A stretch of DNA of 64,000 nucleotides from Caballeronia sp. SEWSISQ10-4 2. GTDB lineage: Bacteria; Pseudomonadota; Gammaproteobacteria; Burkholderiales; Burkholderiaceae. The notes below the pieces were generated by a model. It saw only the letters and a program-made list of their open reading frames with translations. It was not told where the DNA came from and did no database searches. The DNA is taken from positions 124,001-188,000 of the forward strand of contig NZ_JALPRJ010000004.1 in the NCBI RefSeq assembly GCF_030464885.1. Reading direction: 5' to 3'. Both the position numbers and the translations under genes were made by a program. Positions 17,575 to 26,527 of this stretch are shown in pieces (position 1 is the stretch's first letter; every line of letters starts with the position of its first letter).

Positions 17575-18633
17575 ATGAGTCAGTCCACTTCAGCCGTGCT
17601 TAAAACCGAAGCCGCCGATATCGAACTGGTGCACGTATCGAAGCAATACGGCGATGCGCTCGCTGTCGATTCAATCGACCTGCGGATTCCCGGTGGACAG
17701 TACTGCTGCCTGCTTGGACCGTCGGGCTGCGGCAAGACATCGACGCTGCGCATGATCGCCGGCCACGAATCGATCACCGACGGCGACATCCTCATCGGCC
17801 AGCGCAACGTCACGCGTGCGCAACCTGCCATGCGCGGCACCGCGATGGTCTTCCAGAGTTATGCGCTGTTCCCGCACTTGTCCGCGCTCGATAACGTCGC
17901 GTTCAGCCTGAAGATGCGCGGGGTTGCGAAGGACGCACGTCGCAAGCGGGCAGGCGAGCTGCTGGAACTCGTCGCGATGAGCGCCTTTGCCGAACGCAAG
18001 CCGTCGCAACTATCGGGCGGCCAGCAACAGCGTGTCGCGCTTGCCCGTGCGCTGCTGAACGAACCGCGTTGCCTGCTGCTTGACGAGCCCCTGTCCGCAC
18101 TCGACCCGTTCCTGCGCGTGCAGATGCGTGCCGAACTCAAGCGCTGGCAGAAGGAACTGGGCATCACGTTCGTGCACGTCACGCACTCGCAGGAAGAAGC
18201 GCTGGCGCTCGCGGATATGGTCGTGGTCATGAGTCACGGGCGCATTGAGCAAAGCGGTTCGCCGCACGAGGTCTTCAATCGGCCGCGCACGGAATTCGTC
18301 GCGCGTTTCCTGGGTGGCCACAACGTGCTCGAGGCGAACGGCCGCGCGTTTACCGTGCGTGCCGATCACCTCCGGATTGCGCCGCATGGCGTCACGCCGG
18401 TTCAGGCGCCGGCCAGCGAAGCCGGCTTCAGCCGGATCGGCGGCATCCCTTGCACGGTTCGCGAAACCGAGTACCAGGGTACGCATCTGCGCATGACGCT
18501 CGCGCCGCTCGACGGTTCGCCCGACCTGGTTTCACTGCTCCCCGATAACGAATACGATCCGCAGCGCCTGGGACCCGACGCGCGTGTCGTGGTCTGGTGG
18601 AATGAGCAGGACGCGCATGCATTTGCGGCATAA
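17575..18633 (+). CDS. Pot-type ABC transporter ATP-binding protein
   Basis: A 352-residue ATPase energising a polyamine/opine-type importer. It has Walker A GPSGCGKTST, the Q-loop in VFQSYALFPHL, signature LSGGQQQRVALARAL, Walker B CLLLDEPLSALD and the switch His in HVTHSQEEAL. A TOBE-like regulatory domain of about 100 residues follows. The ATG at 17575 begins the homology; the open frame before it is non-coding leader. It is the first gene of an ATPase, binding-protein, permease, permease operon, 51 bases before the binding-protein gene. Confidence 0.92.
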   Translation: MSQSTSAVLKTEAADIELVHVSKQYGDALAVDSIDLRIPGGQYCCLLGPSGCGKTSTLRMIAGHESITDGDILIGQRNVTRAQPAMRGTAMVFQSYALFPHLSALDNVAFSLKMRGVAKDARRKRAGELLELVAMSAFAERKPSQLSGGQQQRVALARALLNEPRCLLLDEPLSALDPFLRVQMRAELKRWQKELGITFVHVTHSQEEALALADMVVVMSHGRIEQSGSPHEVFNRPRTEFVARFLGGHNVLEANGRAFTVRADHLRIAPHGVTPVQAPASEAGFSRIGGIPCTVRETEYQGTHLRMTLAPLDGSPDLVSLLPDNEYDPQRLGPDARVVVWWNEQDAHAFAA

Positions 18634-18684
18634 GAGACCGCTTTCCGCCGCATTGAACGACGATTTCAACCAAGGGAGATTGCA

Positions 18685-20019
18685 ATGACAGAGCGTCACG
18701 AACACCCGTCCGATCCCAGCACGAGCGAGACGCCGGCGAGCGCCGCAGACGCTGAATCCAGCCTCGGCGCGGGCAAGGGCATGTCGCGCCGCACCTTGCT
18801 CAAGGGCGCGGTCGCCGCAGCAGGTATTGCCGGGTTTCCGTACGTGCATGCGCAGGAAAAGATCACGCTTCGCTACCTGGGCACGGCGGTGAACCAGAGT
18901 TCGGACATCGCCAAGAAATTCCAGGAAGACACCGGCATCCAGATCCAGTACATCCCGGTGACCACCGACGACGTCGCCAAGCGCATCATCACGCAGCCGA
19001 ATTCGTTCGATATTGTCGACACCGAGTACTTTTCGCTGAAGAAGCTGATTCCTGCTGGCACGCTGGCCGGCATGGACGCAAAGAAGATCAAGCTCGCCGA
19101 CAAGATCACGCCGGTGCTTACCCGGGGCGAGGTCGACGGCAAGAAGATCGGCGACCAGGGCACGGCGCCGAAGAAGGTCATGTTCCTGACAGGCGCCCGG
19201 TCGACAGAGTTCTCGGCTACACCCACCGAATGGATGACGCTGATCCCGACGACCTACAACGCCGATACGCTCGGCATCCGTCCCGACCTGATCAAGCGTC
19301 CGATCAACAGCTGGTCCGAGTTGCTGAACCCCGAGTTCAAGGGAAAGGCCGCACTGCTGAACATTCCCGCGATCGGCATCATGGACTCGGCCATGGCGAT
19401 CGAAGCGATGGGTCATGTCAAGTACGGAGACAAGGGCAACATGACCAAGGCCGAGATCGACCAGACCATCAAGATCCTGATCGAGGCGAAGCGCGCGGGC
19501 CAGTTCCGTGCGTTCTGGAAGGACTTCAATGAAAGCGTCAACCTGATGGCGTCCGGCGAGGTCGTGATCCAGTCGATGTGGTCACCTGCTGTGACCAAGG
19601 TCCGCACGATGGGCATTGCCTGCAAGTTCCAGCCGCTCAAGGAAGGTTATCGCTCGTGGGCGTCAGGCTTCGGGCTGCCGCGTTCGTTGCAGGGCCGCAA
19701 GCTCGATGCAGCCTACGAATTCATCAACTGGTTCCAGGACGGCTGGGCCGGCGCGTACCTCATGCGCCAGGGTTATTACGCGGGTGTGCTCGAGACCGCC
19801 AAGACCCATATGCAGCCGTATGAGTGGGACTACTGGATCGAAGGCAAGCCGGCCGCGCAGGACATCAAGGCGCCCGATGGCCAGTTGCTGGAAAAGGTCG
19901 GCACAGTGCGCGACGGCGGTTCGTACAACCAGCGCATGGGCGCCATCGCTTGTTGGAACGCTGTGATGGACGAGAACATCTACATGGTCCAGAAATGGAA
20001 CGAGTTCATCGCGGCTTGA
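18685..20019 (+). CDS. PotD-like extracellular solute-binding protein (Tat-exported)
   Basis: A 444-residue periplasmic binding protein. After an acidic leader of about 30 residues comes a twin-arginine signal (SRRTLLKGAVAAAGIAGFPYVHAQ, 32-55). The mature part begins KITLRYLGTAVNQ and has the spermidine/putrescine-type layout, with a hinge and late motifs such as WASGFGLPRS and YEFINWFQDGW. The Tat signal suggests folding, or ligand or cofactor loading, before export. The ligand is not readable from the sequence; the neighbouring amide hydrolase genes suggest an amine or amide compound. AAGGGAG precedes the start. Confidence 0.9.
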   Translation: MTERHEHPSDPSTSETPASAADAESSLGAGKGMSRRTLLKGAVAAAGIAGFPYVHAQEKITLRYLGTAVNQSSDIAKKFQEDTGIQIQYIPVTTDDVAKRIITQPNSFDIVDTEYFSLKKLIPAGTLAGMDAKKIKLADKITPVLTRGEVDGKKIGDQGTAPKKVMFLTGARSTEFSATPTEWMTLIPTTYNADTLGIRPDLIKRPINSWSELLNPEFKGKAALLNIPAIGIMDSAMAIEAMGHVKYGDKGNMTKAEIDQTIKILIEAKRAGQFRAFWKDFNESVNLMASGEVVIQSMWSPAVTKVRTMGIACKFQPLKEGYRSWASGFGLPRSLQGRKLDAAYEFINWFQDGWAGAYLMRQGYYAGVLETAKTHMQPYEWDYWIEGKPAAQDIKAPDGQLLEKVGTVRDGGSYNQRMGAIACWNAVMDENIYMVQKWNEFIAA

Positions 20020-20087
20020 TACGCGCAGCGTGCCTGAGGCATATCAGGCACGCCGGCCGCATCCGTTTCTTCAACAGGTAATCCGCG

Positions 20088-21002
20088 ATGGCATCGATCG
20101 AGCTTCCCATCCAACCGCTGGACGCACCGGTCAAGCACCGGCGCGCGGCCGCATGGCTACAGGCGACGCCGCTCACGTTGACTTTCGTTCTGTTCTTCAT
20201 CGTGCCGCTGGTCATCACGTTGATCGTCAGCTTCTGGGACTTCAACGAATACCAGATCATCCCCGCGTTCACGTTCAAGAATTATGCGGCGATCTTCGAC
20301 GGCTGTTCCTCGATGACCGATGTCTGCGTGACCTTCAAGACCTACTGGTCGACGATCAAGTTCTGCGCGATCGTCTGGGCGGTGACGTTGGTGCTCGGTT
20401 TCACGATTGCGTACTTCTTGTCGTTTCATATCCGTTCATCAGGCATGCAGACGGTCTTGTTCCTCGTCTGCACTATCCCGTTCTGGACCTCGAACGTCAT
20501 TCGCATGATCTCGTGGATACCGCTGCTCGGCCGCAACGGGCTCGTGAACCAGGCACTGCTCTCGGCGCATATGATCGAGCGGCCGCTCGAATGGCTGCTC
20601 TATTCGAATTTCTCGGTTGTGCTCGCCTTCGTGCACCTCTATACGTTCTTCATGATCGTGCCGATCTTCAACGCGATGATGCGCATCGACCGGTCCTTGC
20701 TCGAAGCGGCGCGCGACGCAGGCGCGAGCGGCTGGCAGGTGATCCGCGAAGTGGTGCTGCCGTTGTCGAAGACGGGCATGGTGATCGGTTCTATCTTTGT
20801 GATCACCATCGTCATGGGTGATTTCCTGACGGTCGGCGTCATGGGCGGTCAGCAGATTGCATCGGTCGGGAAGATCATCCAGGTGCAGACCGGCTACCTT
20901 CAGTTCCCCGCCGCCGCGGCCAACGCGATCATCCTGCTGGCCGTCGTGCTGATGATCGTCTGGGGCCTCACGCGTGTAGTCGATATCCGCAAGGAGCTTT
21001 GA
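20088..21002 (+). CDS. Pot-type ABC transporter permease (PotB-like)
   Basis: A 304-residue inner-membrane permease with about six TM helices, starting with TPLTLTFVLFFIVPLVITLI. The EAA loop is visible as LLEAARDAGASGWQVIREVVLPLSKTG. It pairs with the following permease; the stop and the next ATG are separated by one base. A normal length for PotB/PhnU-type subunits. Confidence 0.92.
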   Translation: MASIELPIQPLDAPVKHRRAAAWLQATPLTLTFVLFFIVPLVITLIVSFWDFNEYQIIPAFTFKNYAAIFDGCSSMTDVCVTFKTYWSTIKFCAIVWAVTLVLGFTIAYFLSFHIRSSGMQTVLFLVCTIPFWTSNVIRMISWIPLLGRNGLVNQALLSAHMIERPLEWLLYSNFSVVLAFVHLYTFFMIVPIFNAMMRIDRSLLEAARDAGASGWQVIREVVLPLSKTGMVIGSIFVITIVMGDFLTVGVMGGQQIASVGKIIQVQTGYLQFPAAAANAIILLAVVLMIVWGLTRVVDIRKEL

Positions 21003-21003
21003 C

Positions 21004-21909
21004 ATGGCCGCGATTCGTCTGAAACACCGCGAACGCCGGCCAGCCAGTTTCTATTGGCTCGCGCTCGTGTTCGCGCTGTTCGTGCTGTTCCTCTACGGGC
21101 CGGTCATCACCATCTTTATTTTGTCGTTCCAGGGACCGGAAGGCGGTCTCACGTTCCCCATGCGCGGGGTATCGTTACACTGGTTCGCGGTGTTGCGGCA
21201 GGGCGTTGGCGACATCGACATCTGGGCCGCGTTCGGCCGCTCGGTGCGTCTCGCCGCAGTTGTCACCGTGTTGACGGTGCTGTTCTCGGTTGCGGCGGGA
21301 CTAGCGTTTCGCAAGCGCTTTCGCGGCGATACCGCAGTGTTCTACGTGTCCGTCGCGAGTCTGATCATGCCGTCGATCATCGTGTCGCTGGGTATCGGGC
21401 TGACGTTCCGGTTGCTCGATAACGGCGTCAAGTACCTGGCAGGTGTGTGGGGTCATCAGTCGTTCGCCGACAACTATACAACGTCGATGGGCCTCTATAC
21501 CTCGGCGCTCGGCGCACATCTGACCTGGACGCTGCCCTTCGGGTTACTCGTGATGTTTGCGGTATTCAATCGCTTCAACCCTGCGTACGAAGAGGCGGCT
21601 CGCGACCTGGGTGCGTCGCCATGGCAGAGCTTTCGCCATGTCGTGTTGCCGATCATCGGGCCGTCGGTGATTGGCGTCGGGATGTTCGGTTTTACGCTGT
21701 CGTGGGACGAAATCGCGCGCACGTCACAGGCTATCGGCGACCAGAACACGCTGCCGCTCGAGCTTCAGGGACTCACGACTTCCGTGACGACGCCCGTGAT
21801 CTACGCGCTCGGCACAATGACCACGATGCTGTCCCTGACCGTGATGGTGGTCGGGCTGCTGACAGTGCAATGGTTGAGCCGGCGACGCTCGCGGGTGCTT
21901 GCGGGCTGA
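21004..21909 (+). CDS. Pot-type ABC transporter permease (PotC-like)
   Basis: A 301-residue inner-membrane permease with six predicted TM helices, the first being FYWLALVFALFVLFLYGPVI. The EAA loop is YEEAARDLGASPWQSFRHVVLPIIGPS. It is the last gene of the importer operon and converges on the aminotransferase gene with only 21 bases between stops. No intrinsic terminator is evident in that gap. Confidence 0.92.
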   Translation: MAAIRLKHRERRPASFYWLALVFALFVLFLYGPVITIFILSFQGPEGGLTFPMRGVSLHWFAVLRQGVGDIDIWAAFGRSVRLAAVVTVLTVLFSVAAGLAFRKRFRGDTAVFYVSVASLIMPSIIVSLGIGLTFRLLDNGVKYLAGVWGHQSFADNYTTSMGLYTSALGAHLTWTLPFGLLVMFAVFNRFNPAYEEAARDLGASPWQSFRHVVLPIIGPSVIGVGMFGFTLSWDEIARTSQAIGDQNTLPLELQGLTTSVTTPVIYALGTMTTMLSLTVMVVGLLTVQWLSRRRSRVLAG

Positions 21910-21930
21910 CAGCCGCCAAACGCCCTCAAG

Positions 21931-23169
21931 TTACGCCGCCGATAACGACCGCTCGAGCGCGGCCACGCCGGCGGGAAGATCGACCGGCACGCCCAGGTCG
22001 ACCATCGTCCGGCCGAGGGCATGGATGGTTCTAAAAAGATGATGCTCGCGGCATTGTTCGCCCATCTGACCGATCCGTACGATGGGTGCACCGAAGGAGC
22101 CCGCAATCTCGACGTGATGATGACGCGAGATATGAGCGCATACGTCAGTGCCGCTGAGACCTTTCGCCAACTCGATACCGACCACCGAATTCAGCCGGCT
22201 CTGTTTCGGAACGTAGAGTTTGAGCGAGAGCGCCTCAATGCCTGCCTGCAGCGCATTCGAACACCTGAGATGACGCGTGAACCGGCGCTCGAGGGTCTCC
22301 GCGCACACCAGTCGCAGCGCCTCATGGAGCGCGAGCACACCGGACACCGGCGCCGTGTAATGGTACGACGCGTTGTGCCAGAAGTTCGCTGCCAGCGACG
22401 CGTCGAGGCACCAGTGTGTAGGCGCCACCGGGCGCGTCTTGATCCGTTGCCAGGCGGTTTCGGAGAACGCGAGCAGCGAAACACCGGGAATCGATGACAG
22501 TCCTTTCTGGCCCCCGGTGATCACGGCGTCGATGCCCCACGCATCCATGGGAAGCGGCATGGTGCTCAGCGTGCAGACAGCATCGACAATCACCAGCGCA
22601 CCGGCGGCACGGGCGATTGAAGAGATCGATTCGAGGCTGCGATTCCAGACGGTGTTCGACGTCTCGCCATGCACGATCGTGACAATCTCCGGGCGTAACC
22701 GGTCGATAGCCTCCGCCACTTTTTCCGTATCCGCCGCGGTGCCGTCGACCACATTCAGCGTGTCCACCTGAGCGCCGGTTCGCCTCGCCATCTCCGCCAT
22801 GCGCTCGCTGAAGAACCCATTGCAGATGCAGAGGACGCGCGAGCCTTTCCAGGCAAGATTCGTGATGGCCATTTCCATGGCCGCCGATCCCGGTCCCGCA
22901 ACGCCCATCACCCATTTCGATTCGGTCTGAAACACGTACCGCGCCATCGTCTTGACCTGGCCGATGACCGCGGCCATCGTCGAGCCAAGATGATTGATCA
23001 CGACGCCGTTGGCTCTCGCCACGGCATCGGGAATTGGCACGGGACCGGCGCCCATCATCAGCAGAGGCTCTTCAGGAAGAATGGAAGAGAGCGGCAGGAC
23101 CGTCGGGCAAGCAACGCTGGACGTATCCGGTGTGCCGGAATCTGCGGAGAAGGAATGTCGGTCGTTCAT
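21931..23169 (-). CDS. Class V PLP-dependent aminotransferase
   Basis: A 412-residue fold-type I aminotransferase of the alanine-glyoxylate / serine-pyruvate group. The PLP lysine is K222 in GGQKGLSSIPG; D196 in VIVDAVCTL contacts the pyridine nitrogen. The glycine-rich start MGAGPVPIPDAV and IVHGETSNTVWN also fit. The N-terminus is about 30 residues longer than in most family members. The related pyridoxamine-pyruvate and 2-aminoethylphosphonate enzymes cannot be excluded. Its neighbours, a Pot-type importer on one side and a MocR regulator on the other, suggest that it transaminates an imported amine or amino acid. Confidence 0.85.
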   Translation of the reverse strand: MNDRHSFSADSGTPDTSSVACPTVLPLSSILPEEPLLMMGAGPVPIPDAVARANGVVINHLGSTMAAVIGQVKTMARYVFQTESKWVMGVAGPGSAAMEMAITNLAWKGSRVLCICNGFFSERMAEMARRTGAQVDTLNVVDGTAADTEKVAEAIDRLRPEIVTIVHGETSNTVWNRSLESISSIARAAGALVIVDAVCTLSTMPLPMDAWGIDAVITGGQKGLSSIPGVSLLAFSETAWQRIKTRPVAPTHWCLDASLAANFWHNASYHYTAPVSGVLALHEALRLVCAETLERRFTRHLRCSNALQAGIEALSLKLYVPKQSRLNSVVGIELAKGLSGTDVCAHISRHHHVEIAGSFGAPIVRIGQMGEQCREHHLFRTIHALGRTMVDLGVPVDLPAGVAALERSLSAA

Positions 23170-23263
23170 TGAGGCTCGTTGAATGGTTGCGTTGCCGGTC
23201 AGCTAAGCGAATCGTTTGCTGCTTACCCGTTGCTGTCGGATGCTGGAAGTTTACACGACGCGC

Positions 23264-23572
23264 TCACAGCGCCCGCGATCTGCGCTGGCCGAACCGGATC
23301 AGCAACCAGTAAAAAGCGAACCGTCGCGTGGGCGAAAATACCGGCGTCGATGCCAAAACAAAGCGGCTGTTCGATTCGGATGCGCTGATCCAGACCTTCG
23401 TGCGTGGCGCAAGCTCCAGCGTTTCGCCGGCTCGCAGCCACCAGTCTTCAGACTCGCCTTCAATAGTCAGCCACACCGTACCCCGGCAAACCGTCAGAGT
23501 GTGAGGGCGATCGATAAGCCAGCAGGCTGGCGCATCATGAGGTTCCTGCTCCAAGGTCCGGATTTCACGCAT
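23264..23572 (-). CDS. DUF2917 family protein
   Basis: A 102-residue protein. Its core (RPHTLTVCRGTVWLTIEGESEDWWLRAGETLELAPRTKVWIS in outline) matches the DUF2917 pattern of a small beta-barrel with conserved WLT and GE.LEL motifs. The family is common in Burkholderia and has no established function. The last 20 residues are basic. It ends 94 bases before the aminotransferase start on the same strand and is divergent from the MocR gene. Confidence 0.75.
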   Translation of the reverse strand: MREIRTLEQEPHDAPACWLIDRPHTLTVCRGTVWLTIEGESEDWWLRAGETLELAPRTKVWISASESNSRFVLASTPVFSPTRRFAFYWLLIRFGQRRSRAL

Positions 23573-23618
23573 GGCGTTCTCCCATCTCCATCATGGCCGC
23601 TCACAGAGAGACGGCCTC

Positions 23619-23688
23619 TTGACTACATTATTTATTTAAACTTCAATCTTAGGAATGTACAGTCGAGAACAGTTGTGCCGCACTGTTC
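23619..23688 (+). promoter_or_regulatory. Candidate promoter and MocR operator
   Basis: TTGACT (23619-23624) is a good -35 candidate. Downstream are ACAGT at 23659-23663 and again at 23669-23673 (10 bases apart, one helical turn). An inverted copy, ACTGT, lies at 23682-23686. The last two lie in a perfect 7-base inverted repeat, GAACAGT/ACTGTTC. Direct plus inverted repeats upstream of the gene are typical of MocR autoregulation. Confidence 0.45.
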
Positions 23689-23724
23689 AGTGAATTTACC
23701 TGCACACTTCGAAGAGATTACGCG

Positions 23725-25137
23725 ATGAACCTCGTCATCGATCCGCAAAACGGCGTCCCCATGACCGATCAGCTCGTGTCCGGCATCTCGAGCCTGATTC
23801 GCTCCCGGCAGCTTTTGGCCGGGGTAAAACTGCCGTCCATCCGGGCGCTCGCGGCCACTCAGCAGATCAGCCGCTTTCCGGTCATCGAGGCGTATGACCG
23901 GCTTTCGTCACTGGGTTTTATCGTGCCGAAGCATGGTTCGGGCTTCTACGTGGCGAATCACATGGGCAGCGAGAGCGGCGCTTCGGGCGGCTCGGACCCG
24001 CGTCTCGCGGAAGAAGAGTCGCACCAGATCATGCTGCAGTTCAATTATCCCGGCGAGGCCTTGAAGCTGAGTAGCGGTTTCGTGCCTGAGGTGTGGCGGG
24101 ATATCGAGGGCATCACCCAGACCATGCGCCAGGTCATGCGGATGGACCCAAGCAGCGTGATCGACTATGCAATGCCGCATGGTGACGCCAATCTCAGGTA
24201 TCAGATCCAGATACGCCTGGGAATGGTCGGTATTGAAGCGGACGTGTCGAACATTGTTGTGACCAACGGCGCGAGCCAAGCGCTCGATCTGATTGTCCGG
24301 TTCATGCTCAAGCCGGGCGATACCGTGTTTGTAGAAGATCCGGGGTACTACAACCTGTTCGGGTTGCTCAAGCTGCAGGGGGTCAGGATTGTGGGCGTTC
24401 CGCGGCTGGCCAATGGGCCGGATGTCGACGTCGCCGAACATCTGCTTAAAACCATCAAACCGAAACTGTTCTTCATCAACACCGTCTTCCACAACCCGAC
24501 CGCTACGAACGTCGCGCCACAAGTCGCCTTCAAGTTACTGCAACTGGCGCAGCAGCATGACTTCACTATCGTTGAAGACGACATCTACGCAGACTTCCAG
24601 GCTACGCCGACTCAACGGCTTGCATCGCTGGATCAACTCGATCACGTGATCTATGTGGGGGGATTGTCGAAGACGTTGTCGTCGTCGCTGAGGATTGGTT
24701 ATCTGGCGGCCAAGCGCGAGCTGATCAAGGATCTTGTCGATGTGAAGGTGCTGACTAGCCTGGGCGGTTCGCGTTTTAGCGAATGCGTCGTGGCGGCCTT
24801 GCTCGAACGCGGCACCTACCGCAAGTATCTCGAGCGGCTGCGTCGCCGGATTCGCGATACGCTCTCAACAGCAGTTTTGCGTCTTGAGGAAAACGGCTGG
24901 GAAGTCTTCGATGAACCCAGCGGCGGCAAATTCGTGTGGACCCGCGTGCCCGGTATCGAGGACTCCATGGTTCTGGTCGAGCATGCGTTGAAATTCGGCA
25001 TTACGCTTGCGCCGGGCAGCTACTATCGCCCGAACGGCGAGGTGTCGCCCTGGGTCCGGATCAACACGGCGCATGCCGACGACCCCCGGGCTATTCGATT
25101 CTTCGAACACCTGGGAAAGGGCGCGGGCAAGCGATAA
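23725..25137 (+). CDS. MocR-type regulator (GntR HTH fused to aminotransferase domain)
   Basis: A 470-residue fusion. Residues 1-80 are a GntR winged HTH (LVSGISSLIRSRQLLAGVKLPSIRALA, then HGSGFYV). Residues about 110-465 are a class I aminotransferase fold, with the PLP lysine at K316 in GGLSKTLSSSLRIGY and the NPTATN segment intact. MocR proteins bind PLP and an amino compound and rarely retain transaminase activity. It is divergent from the DUF2917 and class V aminotransferase genes and is their likely regulator. Confidence 0.92.
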   Translation: MNLVIDPQNGVPMTDQLVSGISSLIRSRQLLAGVKLPSIRALAATQQISRFPVIEAYDRLSSLGFIVPKHGSGFYVANHMGSESGASGGSDPRLAEEESHQIMLQFNYPGEALKLSSGFVPEVWRDIEGITQTMRQVMRMDPSSVIDYAMPHGDANLRYQIQIRLGMVGIEADVSNIVVTNGASQALDLIVRFMLKPGDTVFVEDPGYYNLFGLLKLQGVRIVGVPRLANGPDVDVAEHLLKTIKPKLFFINTVFHNPTATNVAPQVAFKLLQLAQQHDFTIVEDDIYADFQATPTQRLASLDQLDHVIYVGGLSKTLSSSLRIGYLAAKRELIKDLVDVKVLTSLGGSRFSECVVAALLERGTYRKYLERLRRRIRDTLSTAVLRLEENGWEVFDEPSGGKFVWTRVPGIEDSMVLVEHALKFGITLAPGSYYRPNGEVSPWVRINTAHADDPRAIRFFEHLGKGAGKR

Positions 25138-25171
25138 CGTCGCGCCGCTCACCATAAGCTCCAACAAACAA

Positions 25172-26515
25172 TCAGGACTCCACGTCTTCCAGGCTGAACA
25201 GTTCGGTCTGGTCGTTGTAGGAAAAGACTTCCCCGTAGCGCCCCCAGTTGATCACCGAGTCGAGCGTGTCTTCGGCGGCGCCGTCAGAGAGGAAATCCTC
25301 CAGCTCCTGTTCGAAGCGCACCCGGGGAGCCCGGTGTCCCGGACGCTCGTTCAACACCTTCTTGATACGCGCAGCCAGCGGCACGTGCTTCAACAGATGA
25401 TCGGCGAACATCATCTTGCGTTCATGCGTACCCAGGTCGGCGAACACGTGTGCCGCCGGCGTCAGGTAAATATCCCCTTCCCGCAGCTCCGCAAACCCCA
25501 GGTGCTGCAGCATTTCCGCGATCGGGAACAGGTCATCGACTTCGAGATGCAGCGACCGGGCAATGACCGGCATATCCGCGCGTCCGTTGTAGGGCGCCAC
25601 CGCGAGCGTTTCAATCAGACCGGCGAGCAGGTTGGTCGATACATGCGGCAAACGGCTGCCGAATTCGAGCGTCTGCTTGGTGGCTTCATCGGATCGCCGG
25701 GCCGTCATCTTGGCGTAGATCTCGTCGACGAGCGATCTGAACGCCGGATCGAGACGATTGCGAGGATGCTTGAACGGCACCTCGATCTCGGCGATCACCC
25801 GGCCCGGGTTCGACGACAACACCATGATCCGGTCGCACATGAATACCGCTTCTTCAATGTTATGCGTCACGATCAGCACCGACTTGATCGGCATCTTGCC
25901 GTGCGTCCAGAGATCGAGCAGGTCGGTACGCAAGTTTTCTGCAGTCAGCACGTCGAGCGCGGAGAAGGGCTCGTCCATCAGCAACAGCGTGGGGTCGACC
26001 ACCAGCGCACGCGCAAAACCCACGCGCTGGCGCATCCCGCCCGACAACTCACGCGGATACGCGTTCTCGAACCCGTCGAGGCCGATCAGGTCGATGGCCG
26101 CAAGCGCACGTTCGCGTCGAGGGGCTGCACCCACTCCCTGTGCCTCCAGTCCCGCTTCCACGTTCTGCAACACGGTCAGCCACGGGAACAGCGCGAAGGT
26201 CTGGAACACCATCGCCACGCCGTCGGCGGGACCTTCAAGCGGCTTGCCTTTGTACGTGACCTCGCCGTCCGTGGGCTCGATCAACCCCGCGATGATACGC
26301 AGCAGCGTCGATTTGCCCGAGCCCGAGCGTCCAAGCAACCCGACGATCTCCCCCTGGCGCAGGGAGAGGTTCACGCCGTCGAGCACGAGCAGGTCGCCCT
26401 GGGTTTTCTTGAAGCCCCGGGAGACGTTCCGGATGTTCAGGATCTCTTCCGAAGTACGGGAGGCCGAGGTCGTCGACACGACTCGGGAAGCCACATTGAA
26501 ATCTGAGTTTGGCAT
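25172..26515 (-). CDS. NitT/TauT-type ABC transporter ATP-binding protein with C-terminal AAA-associated domain
   Basis: A 447-residue protein. The first 270 residues are an ABC ATPase of the nitrate/sulfonate/bicarbonate group: Walker A LLGRSGSGKSTLLR, signature LSGGMRQRVGFARAL, Walker B LLLMDEPFSALD, switch THNIEEAVFM. The remaining 170 residues, from about DEATKQTLEFG to the end, match the AAA-associated C-terminal domain found in this subgroup. It lies 12 bases after the double-permease gene, in one operon. No binding-protein gene is adjacent. Confidence 0.88.
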   Translation of the reverse strand: MPNSDFNVASRVVSTTSASRTSEEILNIRNVSRGFKKTQGDLLVLDGVNLSLRQGEIVGLLGRSGSGKSTLLRIIAGLIEPTDGEVTYKGKPLEGPADGVAMVFQTFALFPWLTVLQNVEAGLEAQGVGAAPRRERALAAIDLIGLDGFENAYPRELSGGMRQRVGFARALVVDPTLLLMDEPFSALDVLTAENLRTDLLDLWTHGKMPIKSVLIVTHNIEEAVFMCDRIMVLSSNPGRVIAEIEVPFKHPRNRLDPAFRSLVDEIYAKMTARRSDEATKQTLEFGSRLPHVSTNLLAGLIETLAVAPYNGRADMPVIARSLHLEVDDLFPIAEMLQHLGFAELREGDIYLTPAAHVFADLGTHERKMMFADHLLKHVPLAARIKKVLNERPGHRAPRVRFEQELEDFLSDGAAEDTLDSVINWGRYGEVFSYNDQTELFSLEDVES

Positions 26516-26527
26516 GGAGACAGGTCC

